Source: Stieleria maiorica (GTDB lineage: Bacteria > Planctomycetota > Planctomycetia > Pirellulales > Pirellulaceae). Taken from it: a stretch of 64,000 nucleotides of DNA. The number at the start of each line of letters is the position of its first letter. Within the stretch, counting starts at the first letter, position 1. The notes below the pieces were generated by a model, which worked only from the letters and a program-made list of their open reading frames with translations, made no database searches and was not told the DNA's origin. Made by a program: the position numbers and the translations under genes. The DNA lies in the NCBI RefSeq assembly GCF_008035925.1, contig NZ_CP036264.1:7039641-7103640 (forward strand). The letters are read 5' to 3'. Shown one piece after another: positions 24,801 to 39,800 of this stretch.

Positions 24801-27800
24801 CGATTGATTTGATCGGGTTTGCGGCTTCCGATAGTCGCGTCCGCATCGACGACGTCTTCCTGGTCGCCGGCCCCTTGCGATCGCCCGTCGCCCGCACCGA
24901 TTTGGCCACGACCGGCGAAGACGTGCCGATCAATCTGCGTGTCCTGGAAAACGATTCCGACCCCGAGTCGACCCTGGACCCCGCCACGCTGACCATCGTG
25001 ACGGCGCCCGATCACGGGCACGTGTTTGTCAGCGCCGATTCGGGCATCATCACCTACGCCCCCGATCCCGACTACTCCGGCGACGATGCCTTCACCTACA
25101 CCGTCAAAGACGCCGACGGTTACCTGTCCAACGAAGCCTTCGTCAGCATCCACGTGTCGCCGATCACCGACACGCCGCGATTAAACCTGACAACGGTTCG
25201 TGGCGATCAAGATACGGCGTTGCCACTGGAAATCGACGCGGCAGCAACCGACATCGACGACAGTGAAGACGTTCGGATCACGATCACTTCGTTGCCCCAA
25301 GGCGCGACGCTGAACCAAGGCATCCGAATCGCCGACGGACAATACCAACTGGACGTCGAGGATCTGGACGGGTTGCAATTGACGCCTTCGGCCGGCTGGA
25401 GCGGACAAGCAATCGTCGACGTCACCGTCACCGCGACCGACCAGTCCGCCGATCCCGTCTCCATCGACCGTTCGTTGCTGTTGGACGTGGGCAGCGTGAT
25501 CGTCAGCCCGATGTCGATTCGAGCCTTCGAGATCAATGGCGGAGAAACTCAACGGTCGCGATTGCACACACTATCGGTGACCTTCAATCAAGACGCCTGG
25601 ATCGCCGACGCTCCGGCCGACGTGTTTGTCGTCAACCACGAAGGCGACGAAATCAGAATCCCGCCACAACGGTTCGCCTATGATCGCGATGCATTCACGC
25701 TGACGATCGACGTCGACGACCTGATCACCGACGACGATCAATACTATTTGTTGCTGCGAAACGCCGGCATCGCCAGCAGTGCGAACCGGTTGCAAACGTT
25801 GGCCAGCGGACCGGAATCGGGCAGCGAGTTTCTGCCGCTGCCGTTCTTCCGCCTGCTCGGCGACGTCAACGGCAACAATGAAGTCGACGTCGACGATTGG
25901 CGTGATATCCGCATCAGCCTGAACTCCAACGCCGACTCGCCGCGCTACCTGCGACACCGGGATTTGACGGGCGAAGGGATCATCGACCGCCATGATTTCG
26001 TCGCCTGGCGAAACCGACTCGGGCTGACGACCGATCAGGACGCGCCCCAAGTCTTGGCCGCCGTCACGCTGCCAAACAATCAGTTGCCGTTGGTCAGCGC
26101 CTTTCAAACCGACGCGGAGTTGTCCCTGGTGGTCGATGACGTCAGCGAGGTCGCTTCGCTGACGATTTCGGTCGATGGTTCGACGCCTGTGGAAATCTCG
26201 GGACGCTTGTCCGCTGAAAACTCGTTGCGGTTACCTCTGGCGGAGTTGTTTGCGACCGCCGGGCAACCGCTCGACGCGACCGAACACTCGCTGACCTTGA
26301 TTGCGATCGATCAATACGGCAACGCGTCGGATCCCACGGACGTCACGTTCTCGATCGATGTCACCGCGCCGGCCACTCCGTCGGCGCCGATGTTGCTGGA
26401 CGACCAAGGCAACGTCTCATCGGCTTTGACCGTCGCAAATCCGAACGTCATGATTCGATCGATCGGCGAAACCCACAGCATCCTGCGTCTGTACCGCGAC
26501 GGCCGCGAAGTCGGTTTGGGGATCGCGCAAAGCCCCGTCGATTTCCCCGTGAATCTTGGATCGCTCGGTGACGGGACGTTCACCTTCACCGCAACCGCCG
26601 AAGACCCCACGGGTAACCGAAGCGCATCCTCGCAATCGCTTGCCATCACCATCGACACGACTGCTCCGCTGATCCCATCGCTGGATTTGGATCCACGCAG
26701 CGACACGGGCACCGCGGGCGATCAAACGACCGACCGGGAACAGATTACGTTGATCGGAATCACCGAGCCCGGCGCGAGAGTTTCTTTGGCAGGTGACGTG
26801 GACAACACCATCATTGCCGACGCCGACGGGACGTTTCAGCTCGGCGACATTCCGCTCCGCTTCGGCCCCAATCGATTCACCGTCACCGCCGCCGATGTCT
26901 TGGGGAACGAGCGGACACGCAGCATTAACGTGTTCCGGCCGCGATTGGAATCCGATCCGCCGACGATCGCGTTGTCCCTGGCCGAGGACACCGGGCACTA
27001 CTTCAGCGATGCCGTCACGTCTTCGCCGGCGATCCGCGGCGCACTTGCCGACCACTCCGACGTGACCGGACTGTTCCTGTCCATCGAATCCGTCTCCGGC
27101 AACCAATCGACACGCTCGGACGTAGGGTCGTTCGACGTTTCCGTCGCCATCACCGGGGATACCTTTGAAATCAACCAAACGCTCATTGACGCCATCCTGG
27201 GACTGCCCCTGGACGATGGAGAGGTGACCTTCCACCTCGTTGCCGTGGACCAGTATGAAAACGCCTCGCAGCCGAGCTCGATCTCCTTCACGCTTGACCG
27301 GACTGCTCCCCAGGTCCCGAGCGAAATCCTGCTCTCGCCGGCCAGTGATCTCGGTCGCGATTCGAGTGATGGAATTACTCGCGCGAGTTCGCTTAACGTG
27401 GTATTGGATGTGCCCGAACCGGTGACGGTCACGTTCTTTGTCGATGGAACGCAGCACACGGAAGTCCGCTTGCCGGCGGGAATCGGCGAGGTCACGTTGC
27501 CCGGCCTGACGGAAGGCTTGCACCAGATCACCGCGTCGCTGACCGACGTTGCCGGAAACACGCAAGCGGCGGGCGCGGCACTGGATGTCAGCATCGACAC
27601 CACTGCACCGGCGTCCCCCGTCGTCGACCTGCAACTGCCCGCTACGGGCTCCGACGCCGGCACGGTGGCCGGGACAACCGAACCGGACGCGAGCGTTCGC
27701 ATCTATCGCGGACTCGACTCGCAAACCGCCGCCGCCGAGGCAATCGCGGCCGCCGACGGCAGCTTCCGCATCGACAACCTGCGCTTTGCCGATGGTGTCA

Positions 27801-30800
27801 ATCGGTTCCGCGTGGTTGCCGAAGACTTGGCCGGAAACGCAAGTGAAACGATCGTGTCGGTCCGCTTTGACGCACCCGACTTGTCCGCCCCCGAAATCCG
27901 TTTGGCCTTGGCCAGCGACACCGGACAGTCCGATTCGGACGGATTGACGAACGATCCAACGGTCACCGGAACCATCGACGACGCCAGCCGGATCGCCAGT
28001 TTTCAAATCAGCGCGGGCGGCGGCCCCTTTGTCAATTCGTTGGGATCGCTCCACGACAACACCTTCACGCTCACCCGCAGCGTCCTGGAAACGATCGCCG
28101 GGCATCGACTGGATGACGGTCAAGTCACCATTCGCGCGCGAGCGACTGACGTCTTGGGCCATGCATCCGACGTCGCGGAGTTGACTTATCTGTTGGATGC
28201 ATCACGCCCCGCCGTGCCCTCGCCGTTGGTCTTGCACGGCGACGATGATAGCGGCACCGCCGGTGACTCCATCACCAATAGCACGACGCTGACTTTCATC
28301 AGCGGCGCAATCAGTGACGACGCCGAGGTGGTTCTGTTTGCCGACGGCGACGAAGTGGCACGGGTCGCGGCTTCCGAAACCGTTCACCTGGCCGTCGACG
28401 CGTCGCCCGGCCGGCATCGCTATGTCGCCCAGTCGGTCGACGCCGCCGGCAACGTCAGCCCCTTCACGGTGCCCCGCTTCATCACCGTCGACACCTCACT
28501 GGTCGAACCGACGATCCGCCTGGACACTCCGCACCGCCGCGATGACTTGGGCGGTCCCTTTCACACCGCTTCACAACACGTTTCTTTGGTCGGTACCGCC
28601 GAACCGGGCACACGGTTGGAAATCGACGGCCGGCCCAACTTTGCCGTTGCCGATGGCTTTGGTAATTATTCGATCGATGCTGTTCAGCTCGCCCCGGGCA
28701 GCAATCCGATCTCGGTGACCGCCACCGACCCGGCCGGAAACGTACAAACGGTTCCGTTGGAAGTCGTCTTCATCGATTCCGATGGCCCGACGTTCGAAAT
28801 CGGTTTGACCAACGACACCGGTCGCAGCGACAACGATCGGATCACCCAAGACCCATCCATCAGCGGAACGCTCCGCGACGCCTCGACGATCCAGTCGCTG
28901 ATCGGATCGATCAACGGATTCCCGCCACTCGACATCTCGGCGTCACTGGCCGGTGATACGTTATCCATCGCCCCTTCGACGCTCGACAGCCTGGCCGGCC
29001 AGCCGCTGCCCGACGGTCGCTATCAAGTGGCCTTGCTGGCCACCGACGCGTTCGGGAACGAATCGTCCGCCACATTGCAATTTGATCTCGATCGCCACGC
29101 ACCACCGATTCAATCCGGTCCCGATCTGCTGACCGCCAGCGATCTCGGTCACGATCCATTCGACAACCTGACGGCCGAAATTCAGCCGACCGTACGGTTG
29201 TTCGCCGAGCGTGGCGCATTGGTCACGTTTTTTGTCGATGGCGTCCTATCCGGCGACGTGTATTCGACCGGCGTCGCCCAGTACACGCTGCCGGCACTCG
29301 CGTCGGGCACCTACCAAGTCACGGCAACGATCGAAGACACCGCCGGAAACGTGGCCGGGCCAAGCGATCCGCTGGTGCTGTCGATCGATGATCAGCCTCC
29401 CGCGGAACTCTCGCTCGAGCTGCTGCCGCTGCACCGAAGCAGCGTGGATCCGAGTCACACGACGGACGATCAAGTCACTTTGGCCGGCATCGCGGAACCC
29501 GGCAGCCGGATCACGATGACCGGTCAACAGGAAACGCCGATCGCCGATGCGTCCGGCAGATTCTTCTTTGTGGTCGACTTGGCAATCGGAGCGAACGCGT
29601 TTGTTGTCGCGTCGGAAGATCCGGCCGGCAACCCGACCGAGCGAGCGTTCGTCTTCACACGCGGCGGCGTGCTGCCTCCCGTGGTGACGCTGACGATGAC
29701 CGATCAAGGTGACATCACACCGCCGATCGTCGAGGGCCGAGTGGATTCCGAGTCGCCGCTCGCAAGTGTTTTCGTCAGCACCGACTCGAGCTTTGACGGT
29801 CGCGTCGTCGACGTCACCGATTCAATCACCGCCGGCCGATTCACACTCGACGCAACGGATCTGGAATCAATTCACGGCGGACCGTTTCTCGATGGGCAAC
29901 ATGCGATCTACTTCCGCGCCAGCGACAGCGAAGGCCGTCGAAGCGAAACGGCAGTCGTCACTTGGACGCAAGACTCAACGCGGCACGCCGATTTGCAATC
30001 CAGCGTCACACCGATCGGCGACCATTATCGCTACGTGGTGACCGCGACCGCGGCTGCCGACCCCACATTACGCCTTGATGAAATCCGATTTCCTGTCCCG
30101 AGCGATGTCACCCTCGCCGACATCGTCGCTCCACCCGCTTGGTCGCTCGCCTACACCGCCGGTGCCACGGAAATCGTCGTTTCGCCCAACGATCCCGCCG
30201 ACGGATTGGCCGGGTCGAATCGGCTGACATTCCGCTTCACTGCCGACACCGCACCGACGCCGGGACTGGCGGGCGAAACCGTCGCGGATCTGGCCGACGG
30301 TGGGCAAACACACTTGGTCAACGTCGCGATCGCAGTTCCATCCGCCGCCGGAACTATCGCCGTCAGCGATTACTACGCTGCCAGCGCGTCAGCGTTGCTG
30401 TCGGTCGATGTCGCTGATGGTCTGCTCGCCAACGATGCCGCAGCGGTCACGTCAATCGTTGAATTCGATTCGACCACGCGTTGGGGGGCGGCAGTCTCGG
30501 TCGATCCCGACGGCAGCTTCACCCTCTCGCCGGGACGGATTTATGAAGGCGTCGGATCGCGCGAATCCATCACCGACGTCTTACAGTACACCGTGCGGGC
30601 CGCAGATTTCAGTCTGCACTCGGCCAGCGTCTTAATCCAAGTCGCCGGTGACAATCATGATCCCATCGCGCACGCGGATACGCCGACACTCTTCACGCCA
30701 TCGCTGCACACACGAGCGGGAATCCCAGTCGCGATCGACACCGCGGACCTGCTCCGCAACGACAGCGATCCGGATGTCAACGATGTGATCAGCGTTGCAT

Positions 30801-33800
30801 CGATCGCCATGACCAGTGCCTTGGGGGCCAGCGTGACACGAGTCGACGGGACGTTCCGCTACGACCCGTCCGGTGTGGCGTTGTTTGACAACCTCGCAGC
30901 CGGTGAGCATCTGATCGACCAGATCACGTACACGATCACCGACGGCGAAGCGGAAAGCTCGCCCGCCGTCGCCGAACTCTGGGTGCAAAGCGAGGTCAAT
31001 CTACCGCCGACCGCCGCGTCCCTGTCGGCAACCATCACGGAAGACGGACAGATCGATCCGACAAGCTTTGACAGCCTGTTGGCCGCTTCCAGTGACGCCG
31101 ATCGTTTGCCCTCCGACCCGCCGCTGGCGTCTGTTGTCGAAACGGTCACCAGTCACTTGGGCGCGAGCGTTATGATCGCCGATGACGGAACATTCAGCTA
31201 CGACGCCGCCGACATCGCCACGATCCAATCCCTCGCTCCGGGCCAAACCGCAGAAGATCATTTCATCTTTCGGTTGACCGACGGCCGGGATAACTCGTTG
31301 CCACAAACCGTCTCGCTTGCGGTCATCGGCGTCAACGATGCGCCGCGTTCGATCGACGATCGATACAACGGCATCGCGGCGGACGGGCGTCTGACAACCA
31401 CGCTCGCCGACGGCCTGCTGCGAAACGATTCTGACCCCGACTCGCCGCTGCCGTTGCTGATCGATCCCAGTCTGACCGATGCGTTGTCCGCCGGCGGCGC
31501 GGCCGTGACCCTGCGCCCCGATGGCACTTTTGATTACGACCCGACGGGTGTGTTCACCGAGTTGGCTGCAGGCGAGCGGGCGCTGGACACCTTCACCTAC
31601 ACGGTGATCGACGATTTTGGCGCAACCTCCACCGCCACGGTCACCATCGAAGTGGTCGGCGTCGACGACGCCCCCGTCGCGGGCGACGACGGCATCGAGC
31701 GAGGTTTCTGGACGGTTGCCTCTCGGCGGCTCGATGTCTCGGCCGCAGAAGGCGTCTTGACCAACGACCGTGACCCCGACACCGATTCCAGCGCCACCAC
31801 GCTGCAGGCCTCCTTTGACGGATACAGCCAGTACGGCGCACGCGTGGTCGTCAACGCCGACGGCAGCTTCAGCTACGACCCGACCACCAGCGACACCCTG
31901 CGGCAACTGCAAGCCGACGGCGTCGACGTCATCGACACCTTTACCTACACCGTCACCGAAGCAACACCGCAATCACCGATCGCTTCTCCGCTGGTATCTG
32001 GATTTGCAGCCCCACCATCCAGTCAAGCCTCCAGCCAGGGCGTCGTCGAAATCGTCCTCCGCAGCGGCCCCTCCGCGTACAGCTTTGACAAGGTCGCCGA
32101 CGGATACGAACGAATCGGCAGTGGTGTCTCGATCAATAACTATGGCCTGGTCGCGTTTTCAGCCACCGAAGACGGTAAAGACAACCTGTACATCTGGGAT
32201 GAAACCGGCGGCGTCAAACCGTTGATCCCCGACAAGTTGGTCTTCGGCGAAAACAGTGTTTCAACACCGCCGCGAGGAGAACTCAGCGATTCGCCGATGA
32301 TGCGTTTCAGCGACACCGTTCAAGTCAACGACGCCAACGGAGTCTATGCGCAACGCCAACTCAACGCCCGCGCGATCACCGGAATGGTCGCGTTGGGGTT
32401 GCCGTTGTTGACCGGAACCAACGTCGCGATGACCTATGCCGAACTGTGGAACGCCGATCGGTTGTACAACCCGTTGCCGACTCCCGGATCGGGCGACGCG
32501 GCCCAGGGTGGTGGTGGCACGAACTTCTGTGCCGCGTTTGGTGGCGATGGCAACACCGGGGGTGAAGACACCGGCAGTGAAGACACTGGCGATGGCCAAC
32601 TGGCTGAACGTATCCCGCCGGCGGAAAACAACTTTGCCAGCCCGCGCCAAATCGCCGTCGGTGATGAAGGCTTGGCTGCGGCCGGACTGCGTTGGGGCGA
32701 CCCCACGATGCTGGACATGGTGTTCGCCCAGACCACCGCCGTGCTGCCGCCGCTGCTGGGCACCGCCGCAACGGCCCAATTCACCATGGTCCCGCGGATC
32801 TGGACCGTCGACCCGGTCTGGTCCAGCGCCTTCTTCACACCGGTCAATCCTGTTTGGAACGCCTTTCAACATCCCGACGCGATCAACCTGACGACGTTGC
32901 GATCGACCGCGCTTGTGACGTCGCTGATGCCGATCTACGTCGACCAGCTTTACGTCACTCCGTTCGTATCCATTCACCCGGAGTCTGCTTCGGTCAACAA
33001 TCGTGGCGAAGCGGTCTTCGTCGCCGACACCAATGACTCCGAAGTCGATCCCGGGCTGAGCCTGGTGACGTTCAGCCGCGAACGTGACCAGCCCTACGTT
33101 CGAAGCCTGATCGATTCGCCGGTCAAGAACGTTCAACTGTCCGACACCGGATGGTCCGCCTTCGTCCAAGACGGAATGGTCAAGGCGATGTCGATCGACG
33201 GTGAAATCAAGTCCTTCGGTTTGACGGCGATCGGTGACGAAATCGCGATCAGCGACACCGGCGTGATCGCAGCCGCGGCCGACGGGCCGCTCGGACGCGG
33301 CATCTATGCGATCGATCCCGAAACGGGCCAGTGGGTCAAGGTGGTCGGCGAATCCGGCGACGGCGTGTTGGACGCGAACGAGGTCGACGTGGACGGCGCC
33401 GACCGTGGCGGAATCGCCTCGCTGCTCGGCGGCCCGATCGGGATCAACGGGGCGCTCAGCACCGGGACCAGCGATCGCGGCGACATCGACGACCAAAGCG
33501 GTGAAAACGGCGGAGGCGGCGGAGGCAATTTCTGTGAAATCGGCGAGGACCTGACACAGGGGTTGGCCGGCCAACTCACCGGCGGCAAAACCCCATCGGT
33601 CGGGACACCGTTCCTGACCGTCTCCTTCATGGCGGCCGACGGAAACGGCACACAGGGCCTGCACTCGGCTCAGTTCTACTTTCCCTCCGACACCGACCGC
33701 GACGTGCTGCCGGGGCCGCTGTTCGTCGGCCACGGGAAAGTCGTCGATCTCGGTGAAATCCTGCCCGGGATCGGAGCGGTCGACAAGATCGAAGGCTTTG

Positions 33801-36800
33801 ACATCGTCAACAACTCTGGACAAATCGTGTTCTCCACCGGCCAGACAGTCGTTCGCGCAACGGCACCGGTGTATGCCACCGGCGAAGTCGTCTACGCGCT
33901 CGAAGGCCGCCCGATCAGCGAGAACGCAACCTTCGCCCGTGACGACGGCGCCGCGATCGCCTCCTTCATCGCCGGCGATCCCACCGCATCCGCGTCCCAA
34001 TTCGTCGCCACGATCGACTTCGGTGACGGAGAAACCGCCGTCGGTCGGGTGCGTCAAACGACCAGCGGCTCAGCCGCAATCCCACTCAGCTTTGAAGTCG
34101 TTGCCGATCACGCTTATCACCGCGAAGGCCCCTACGCGATCACCGTCCAAATCACCGACACGAAAAACGAAACCGGTGGCCTGGCGGTCACCCTGGCCAA
34201 CATCATCGACGTCAATAGCGAAGAAAACATCCAGCGTCTGGCGTTGACCGACGACGACGGCAACTCGATCACGCCGCAAGTGCAAAGCTTCGCATCACCG
34301 ATCACCGACCGCGATCAAGGCGGTGGCGGAGGCTCCGCATCGGGCGGAACCGGTGCAGCGCCGACTTCCTTCGGTCTGTCCACACACGTTGCCCTCGATC
34401 GCGCCGCGGGGACCTATGAAGTCGTCTCGCTCGGAACGGCCGGATTCTCTTACGCCTTCGGGTACGAAACCGCCGGCAGCAACGGCCAGGGCGAACCGAA
34501 CGCCAGCCAACGGGGCGACGGCTCGGGCGTCAATGTTCGAAAAGTCATCGCGCGCGGCTCCGTCGACGGGGTCAGCTTTGCCCCCGCCGCCTTCAACGTC
34601 GCTTCTTATGAGACCGCGTTTGACGGAACCGCCGACCTGACCGCGACGACCAAATCGAATTCATCCAGCCAGAACGCCACCACCACATCCACGATCGCCA
34701 GCAACTTTGTCGACGAGAAGACGTGGAACGATGGACAATTCGAATGGACGCTGCGGTCGCAAAAGCAGACCCAGTACACCACCAGCGGCGAGCGCTACGT
34801 CGATGGCGATCTTGTCGGCCAACTCGACGGACTGATCGGCGGCGGTGGAAGCTCGCTGGTCGGTAACTTCGTCATGCGGGGAACCGAGTCGACGATCGAG
34901 GTGTTGACCGAATCTGGTTCAAACGACTCGGCCCAGCGCAATCTACGCATCGAGACGACGACCACATCGGATCACCAGGGCGGACGCCAGCGATTCGAGT
35001 TTCTTGACGCAGCGACCAGCACACGCGTGGTCCAGTCCAACGGCTCGGTCGGGAAATCCGGCGATTATTCGATCACCGTCACGACGACCACCAACGCAAT
35101 CATCACCGATCGACGCCAGACCAACGGACCCCAAACCACGACCACGTCAGGATCTAACCAAGTCGTCACGACGATGCAAAAGTCCGGCAACAGCCAGTCC
35201 GGAGCCTTCAACCTGTCCACCACGTCGACCTCGACAGGCAACCAATCGACCACGCTGACCAATCAAGGCCATCAAAACACGTCCGTCACCAACAGCATCT
35301 CGACGTCCATCGTCACCGGGACCGGAAACGACCAAACGGGATGGTTCTCCTTCAGCAACATCAACACCTCGGAAACCACGACGGAAACGGTCACGACCAA
35401 CACGGTCGACGCGATCTATCGCGTGCAGTCGACCCATGAAAGCGTGACGGAGTCGTTGATCGACCAGTCCGGAAACCTGTTCGGCGGCGACTACGTCTAC
35501 GACGAACGGTTCGACCAGTCCTACACCACCGACACCGTCACCGACAACGGCCCCAGCCGAACCATCACCCACGCGACCGGCCAAACCACCGGTACCAAAG
35601 AAACCACGGGTAACAAGAAAAGCGGCGAGTTCACCATCGTTTCCGACTCCGTTTCGACCGGCGATTCGACCTCCACCACCAACAACCAGACGATTCAATC
35701 AACCTCGACCACGCACACCGAAACCGAATCGGAATCCGAAAAATCCGGCAACGCCAAACAAGGCCGCTACACCTTCAACGGCTACAGCTTCGGCGAATCG
35801 GAAACGACCAGCCGTTCAACCAACACCCACGCGTCGGGTGTCTCGCGTACCGTCGACACACGTGAGACAGCGACCAGCGAATCGGAGTACTTCGGCGAGG
35901 GGGACGCGCGCTCGGGCAACCTGACCAAACAGGAAGACAATCGGTCCGAATCGACCTCCACCCAAACCACCACCCACCAAACATCCCGCACCGAGCAAAC
36001 TTCCCAAAGCGATTCGTCCAGTCGAATCGTCTCGCAGTCCAACACGCTGTCCGGTCTGTTCTCCACGTCCACCCAGTCGCGCATTTCGTCGACCACGACC
36101 ACGTCCGACGTGAACCAGGACGCCGTGTCGTCTCAGACGCTGATCGTCGACCAAAACTCCGACTCGAACGTGGAAGGGGATCGTATCACCGGCCGAGCCG
36201 TCACCCGGATCCAATCTTCGGCGACACAATCTTCGACCGGATCGTCCAGCCTGCTCTCGCAGTCGTCTACCTCGTCCAGCCTCTCGACCCGTCAATCACA
36301 ATCGGAATCCGCCCGCAACTCCGTCACCGGCGCATTCACGTCCACCGAATCGGTCCTCCGCGAATCACAACAGTCCACCGCCAACACGAACCAGACGACC
36401 ACATCACACCAAACCGCGGCCGGCCAGTCTTCTTCGACGACTCGATCGATCGGAAACTCGATCCGTGGTGACGTTGTTCGTGAGGTGGAATCCCAATCCA
36501 GTCGACGTTCCCTTGCGGTCACCTTCAGTGGCCCCAACAGAATCGACATCGGCGCGGATCTGAACGTTCGCATCAATCCGCACTCGGAACTCGGACTCCT
36601 CGCGGGCGACCTCGCCCTATCGATCCCCGCCGGCACCACCCTGGGCAACGACGACCAAACCCTATTGGCTTCGTCCACCACCTCCGAAACCACATCGACC
36701 AGCACCGCCAACAGCATCCGGGGCGTCTACGAAAACAGTTCGTCCGGCACCTCCACATCAGAAACTCGCTCGCGTCGGGGCAATCACAGCTCCACGACCA

Positions 36801-39800
36801 CGTCACACACGATCGACGTTCGCAGCGAATCCGCCGGTCAATCGGGCAATGCGATCACGGGTGACCAAACATCTTCATCAACGGCATCGTCGTCGCGGGA
36901 AAGTTCATCGACGAACGAAAACCAAGGCCTCACCCGATCCGAGACATCAACTGCGACGTCAACGCAATCCACTTCGGCGTCCGGCAACGAACTCTCCGGG
37001 ATCTTCACCAGCGAGTCCATCTCGACCGACAACCAATCCTCGCACTCCATCATCATCAACCAATCACTCCGCCGCGAAACCGACACCCAAACGACCTCGA
37101 CCACGACGGCGAACCAATCGAGCAATCGGATCCTCGGCACCAGTCAATCCGAACAACAACTCTCGACCGAGACGACTTCGGAATCGACCCTCACCAACCA
37201 AACCTTCGCGTCCACCGAGATCTCCGAATCGGTCTCCTCCATCACCGTCACCAGTGACAGCAATGCCAACACAGGCAACTTTAGCGAATCCCGATCGGCA
37301 TCGACCACCGTCGACCGCGAATTTGATTCGGCCAACGGTCCCAAGACCATCACCGGCACCGAAACCACACTGTCGACGACGACCAGCGCCTCGACCGGCA
37401 ACAACGCCACGGGGCTTTTTCAATCCACCGAGACGCTGAATCAAACGACCGAGGCGTCAACGGTCGAAACCAACCAGACCCTCCACAAAACCACCGCGTC
37501 GACCGCGACAACGGTTTCCATGTCCGATCGCAGCGGCAACTCCGTCACCGGCGATTACTCCGATTCCTGGCAAAACGAATCCACCACCAGCGAGTCCCAA
37601 ACCAACGTTAATCAAACACGAACCACCCAACTGACCTCTGCCGGCACCAGCACCAGCGTCGGATCGGTCACGGGCAATCACTCCAGTGGCGACTACACCC
37701 GCATCACGAGCGACGAATCGGCGCTCACTCGAAGCGACACCACGACCAACGGTACCCTCACGGTCACAACGTCCGTGCAATCGAAAAGCTCCGGCACCAC
37801 GACCTTGATCGGCAACACAATCGAAGGCACCAAAGACGTCACCAGCGAATTCTCCGAGACCTCTCGGCAAGCCGACCAATCCGCCAACGGTCTCGAAACC
37901 ACCACGCTTTCCCTCAACGACGAAACCTCCGGAACCACCCGCCGCAACTCCAACGCCCTCTCCGGCACCTTCACCGAAACGACGTCGATTCAGTCCCGAT
38001 CCACACGCCACACCGTCGCTGCCAACCAAACCGAACGCATCGAGAACACGACCACCACACAGTCAAGCTCCGCGCTGGACGAATCCGGGAATCAAATCAC
38101 CGGCGACTTCTCCCGCACCGCCACATCAACCACGACAGGACAGTCCGACGAATCGACGACCAATCAGACGTCGACGAACACCGTCCTCGCCACCGAATCC
38201 GAAACGTCCAGCGAACAAACCACCGGCAACTCGATCACCGGCGACCGCAGCGGATCCATCGCTACATCGACCATCAGCACTCTTGAAACTGCGCTGCAAA
38301 ACCAATCGCTGTCCGTCGCCGCTCTGATCGCCGAATCCGTCACCCGAGCCACAACGTTCACCGGCAACGCGATCGCCGCCGAAAACACGCAAACGACCGA
38401 AAATTCCGGAACGCGGACTCGCGAAGAATCCGCGACCAACGGAACGCTTAGCGCCCAAGCGTCCGAATCGACATCGTTTGAATCCACCGCCCAGCGTTCC
38501 GAAAACGTGATCACCGGCGCGTTCAGCGAAACGATCGTCGGCTCCCAAACCTCTCAGATCACCGGAACCGACGAAAACAAGTCGCTCGACGTTGACTACA
38601 CGATCACCGAATCCAGTTCCTACGAAAACGCGGGAACGGGAAACAACACGACCGGCGTCTTCGAAAGCACGTCCCAATCGCAGTCCGATCGCACGCGTGT
38701 CGCCAAGGAAACGAACGGGCCGCTGACGGTCGATTCGACGCTGCACACGACCGAGCGAACGACCGAGTCGATTGCGGGCAACAACGTCGCCGGAACCAGC
38801 ACATCGCAGTTGACGATCGACGCGACCTCCGAATTGACTCAGACCGACTCGAACCAAAGCCTCGACGTCGCGATCACCTCCGCGGCAACCTCGCACACCG
38901 AAGCTACCTCGACGAATCATCGGTTCACGGGGGACTTCACCAGCGAATCAACAACCACCACCAACGACGTCCGCTCCGAAACCACCGTCAATCAAGGCTA
39001 CCAATCAAACGCCACGGTCACTTCCTCGGAAACCACCCAGTCGACCAGCACCGGGAATTCTATCACTGGCGATTCCTCATCGACCGATTCGGCCACGTCC
39101 AGCCGACAAACCACCGCGTCCAGTTCCGTGCAAACCGAGACGGTCAGCGAATCGACGACCTCCGAGTCGACGGCGTCGTCCACCGCGACGTACAACACGA
39201 TCACCGGTGGCTACGCGTCCGAATCCACCCACTCCGAAACGACCACCTCCACGTCTTCACTGGAAAACCAAACCCTCTCGGTCACGCTCACGCAGTCCGC
39301 CACGACTTCGACGACCGCGTCGGATTCCGGCAACCACATCACCGGCGTCTATCAGACCGAATCGACCTCGATCAACACCGTTTCGGGCGCGGGCCGAGAC
39401 GTCAACCAAGTGCTCGTCGTCGACTCCACCTTCAACAGCGAATCAACGACAGAAACCGTCGAATCGGGAAATGCGATCGATGGAACGTACCGGTCCACGG
39501 TGACCACGTCGTCGTCGCATCAGGCGACCGAGTCGAATCAGATCGGACCGACGTCGAACAACGCGACCACCAACACGTCGTCTTCGACATCGACCACCAA
39601 CGGTGACCACATTACCGGCGCCTACGTGTCGTCCGGGTCGTCCAACTCCGCTTCGACCTTCACCGAATCCTTCGCCTACCTGGATCTGAGCGCGACCAAG
39701 GTCTCCAGCAGCACCCGCGAAAGCACGTCCACCGAAACCGGCAACGAGATCGCCGGCACACGAATCGTCACCCACCACAGCGAATCAACCTCGGCCGGCA

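Noticed and set aside
26417-34057. Long antisense open frames within the giant gene (for example 581 codons at 26417-28162 and 598 codons at 32261-34057, both on the - strand)
   Set aside because: They are shadows of a GC-rich coding strand. The peptides are Arg/Asp/Gly/Val-rich without domains, while the + frame has recognisable modules throughout.
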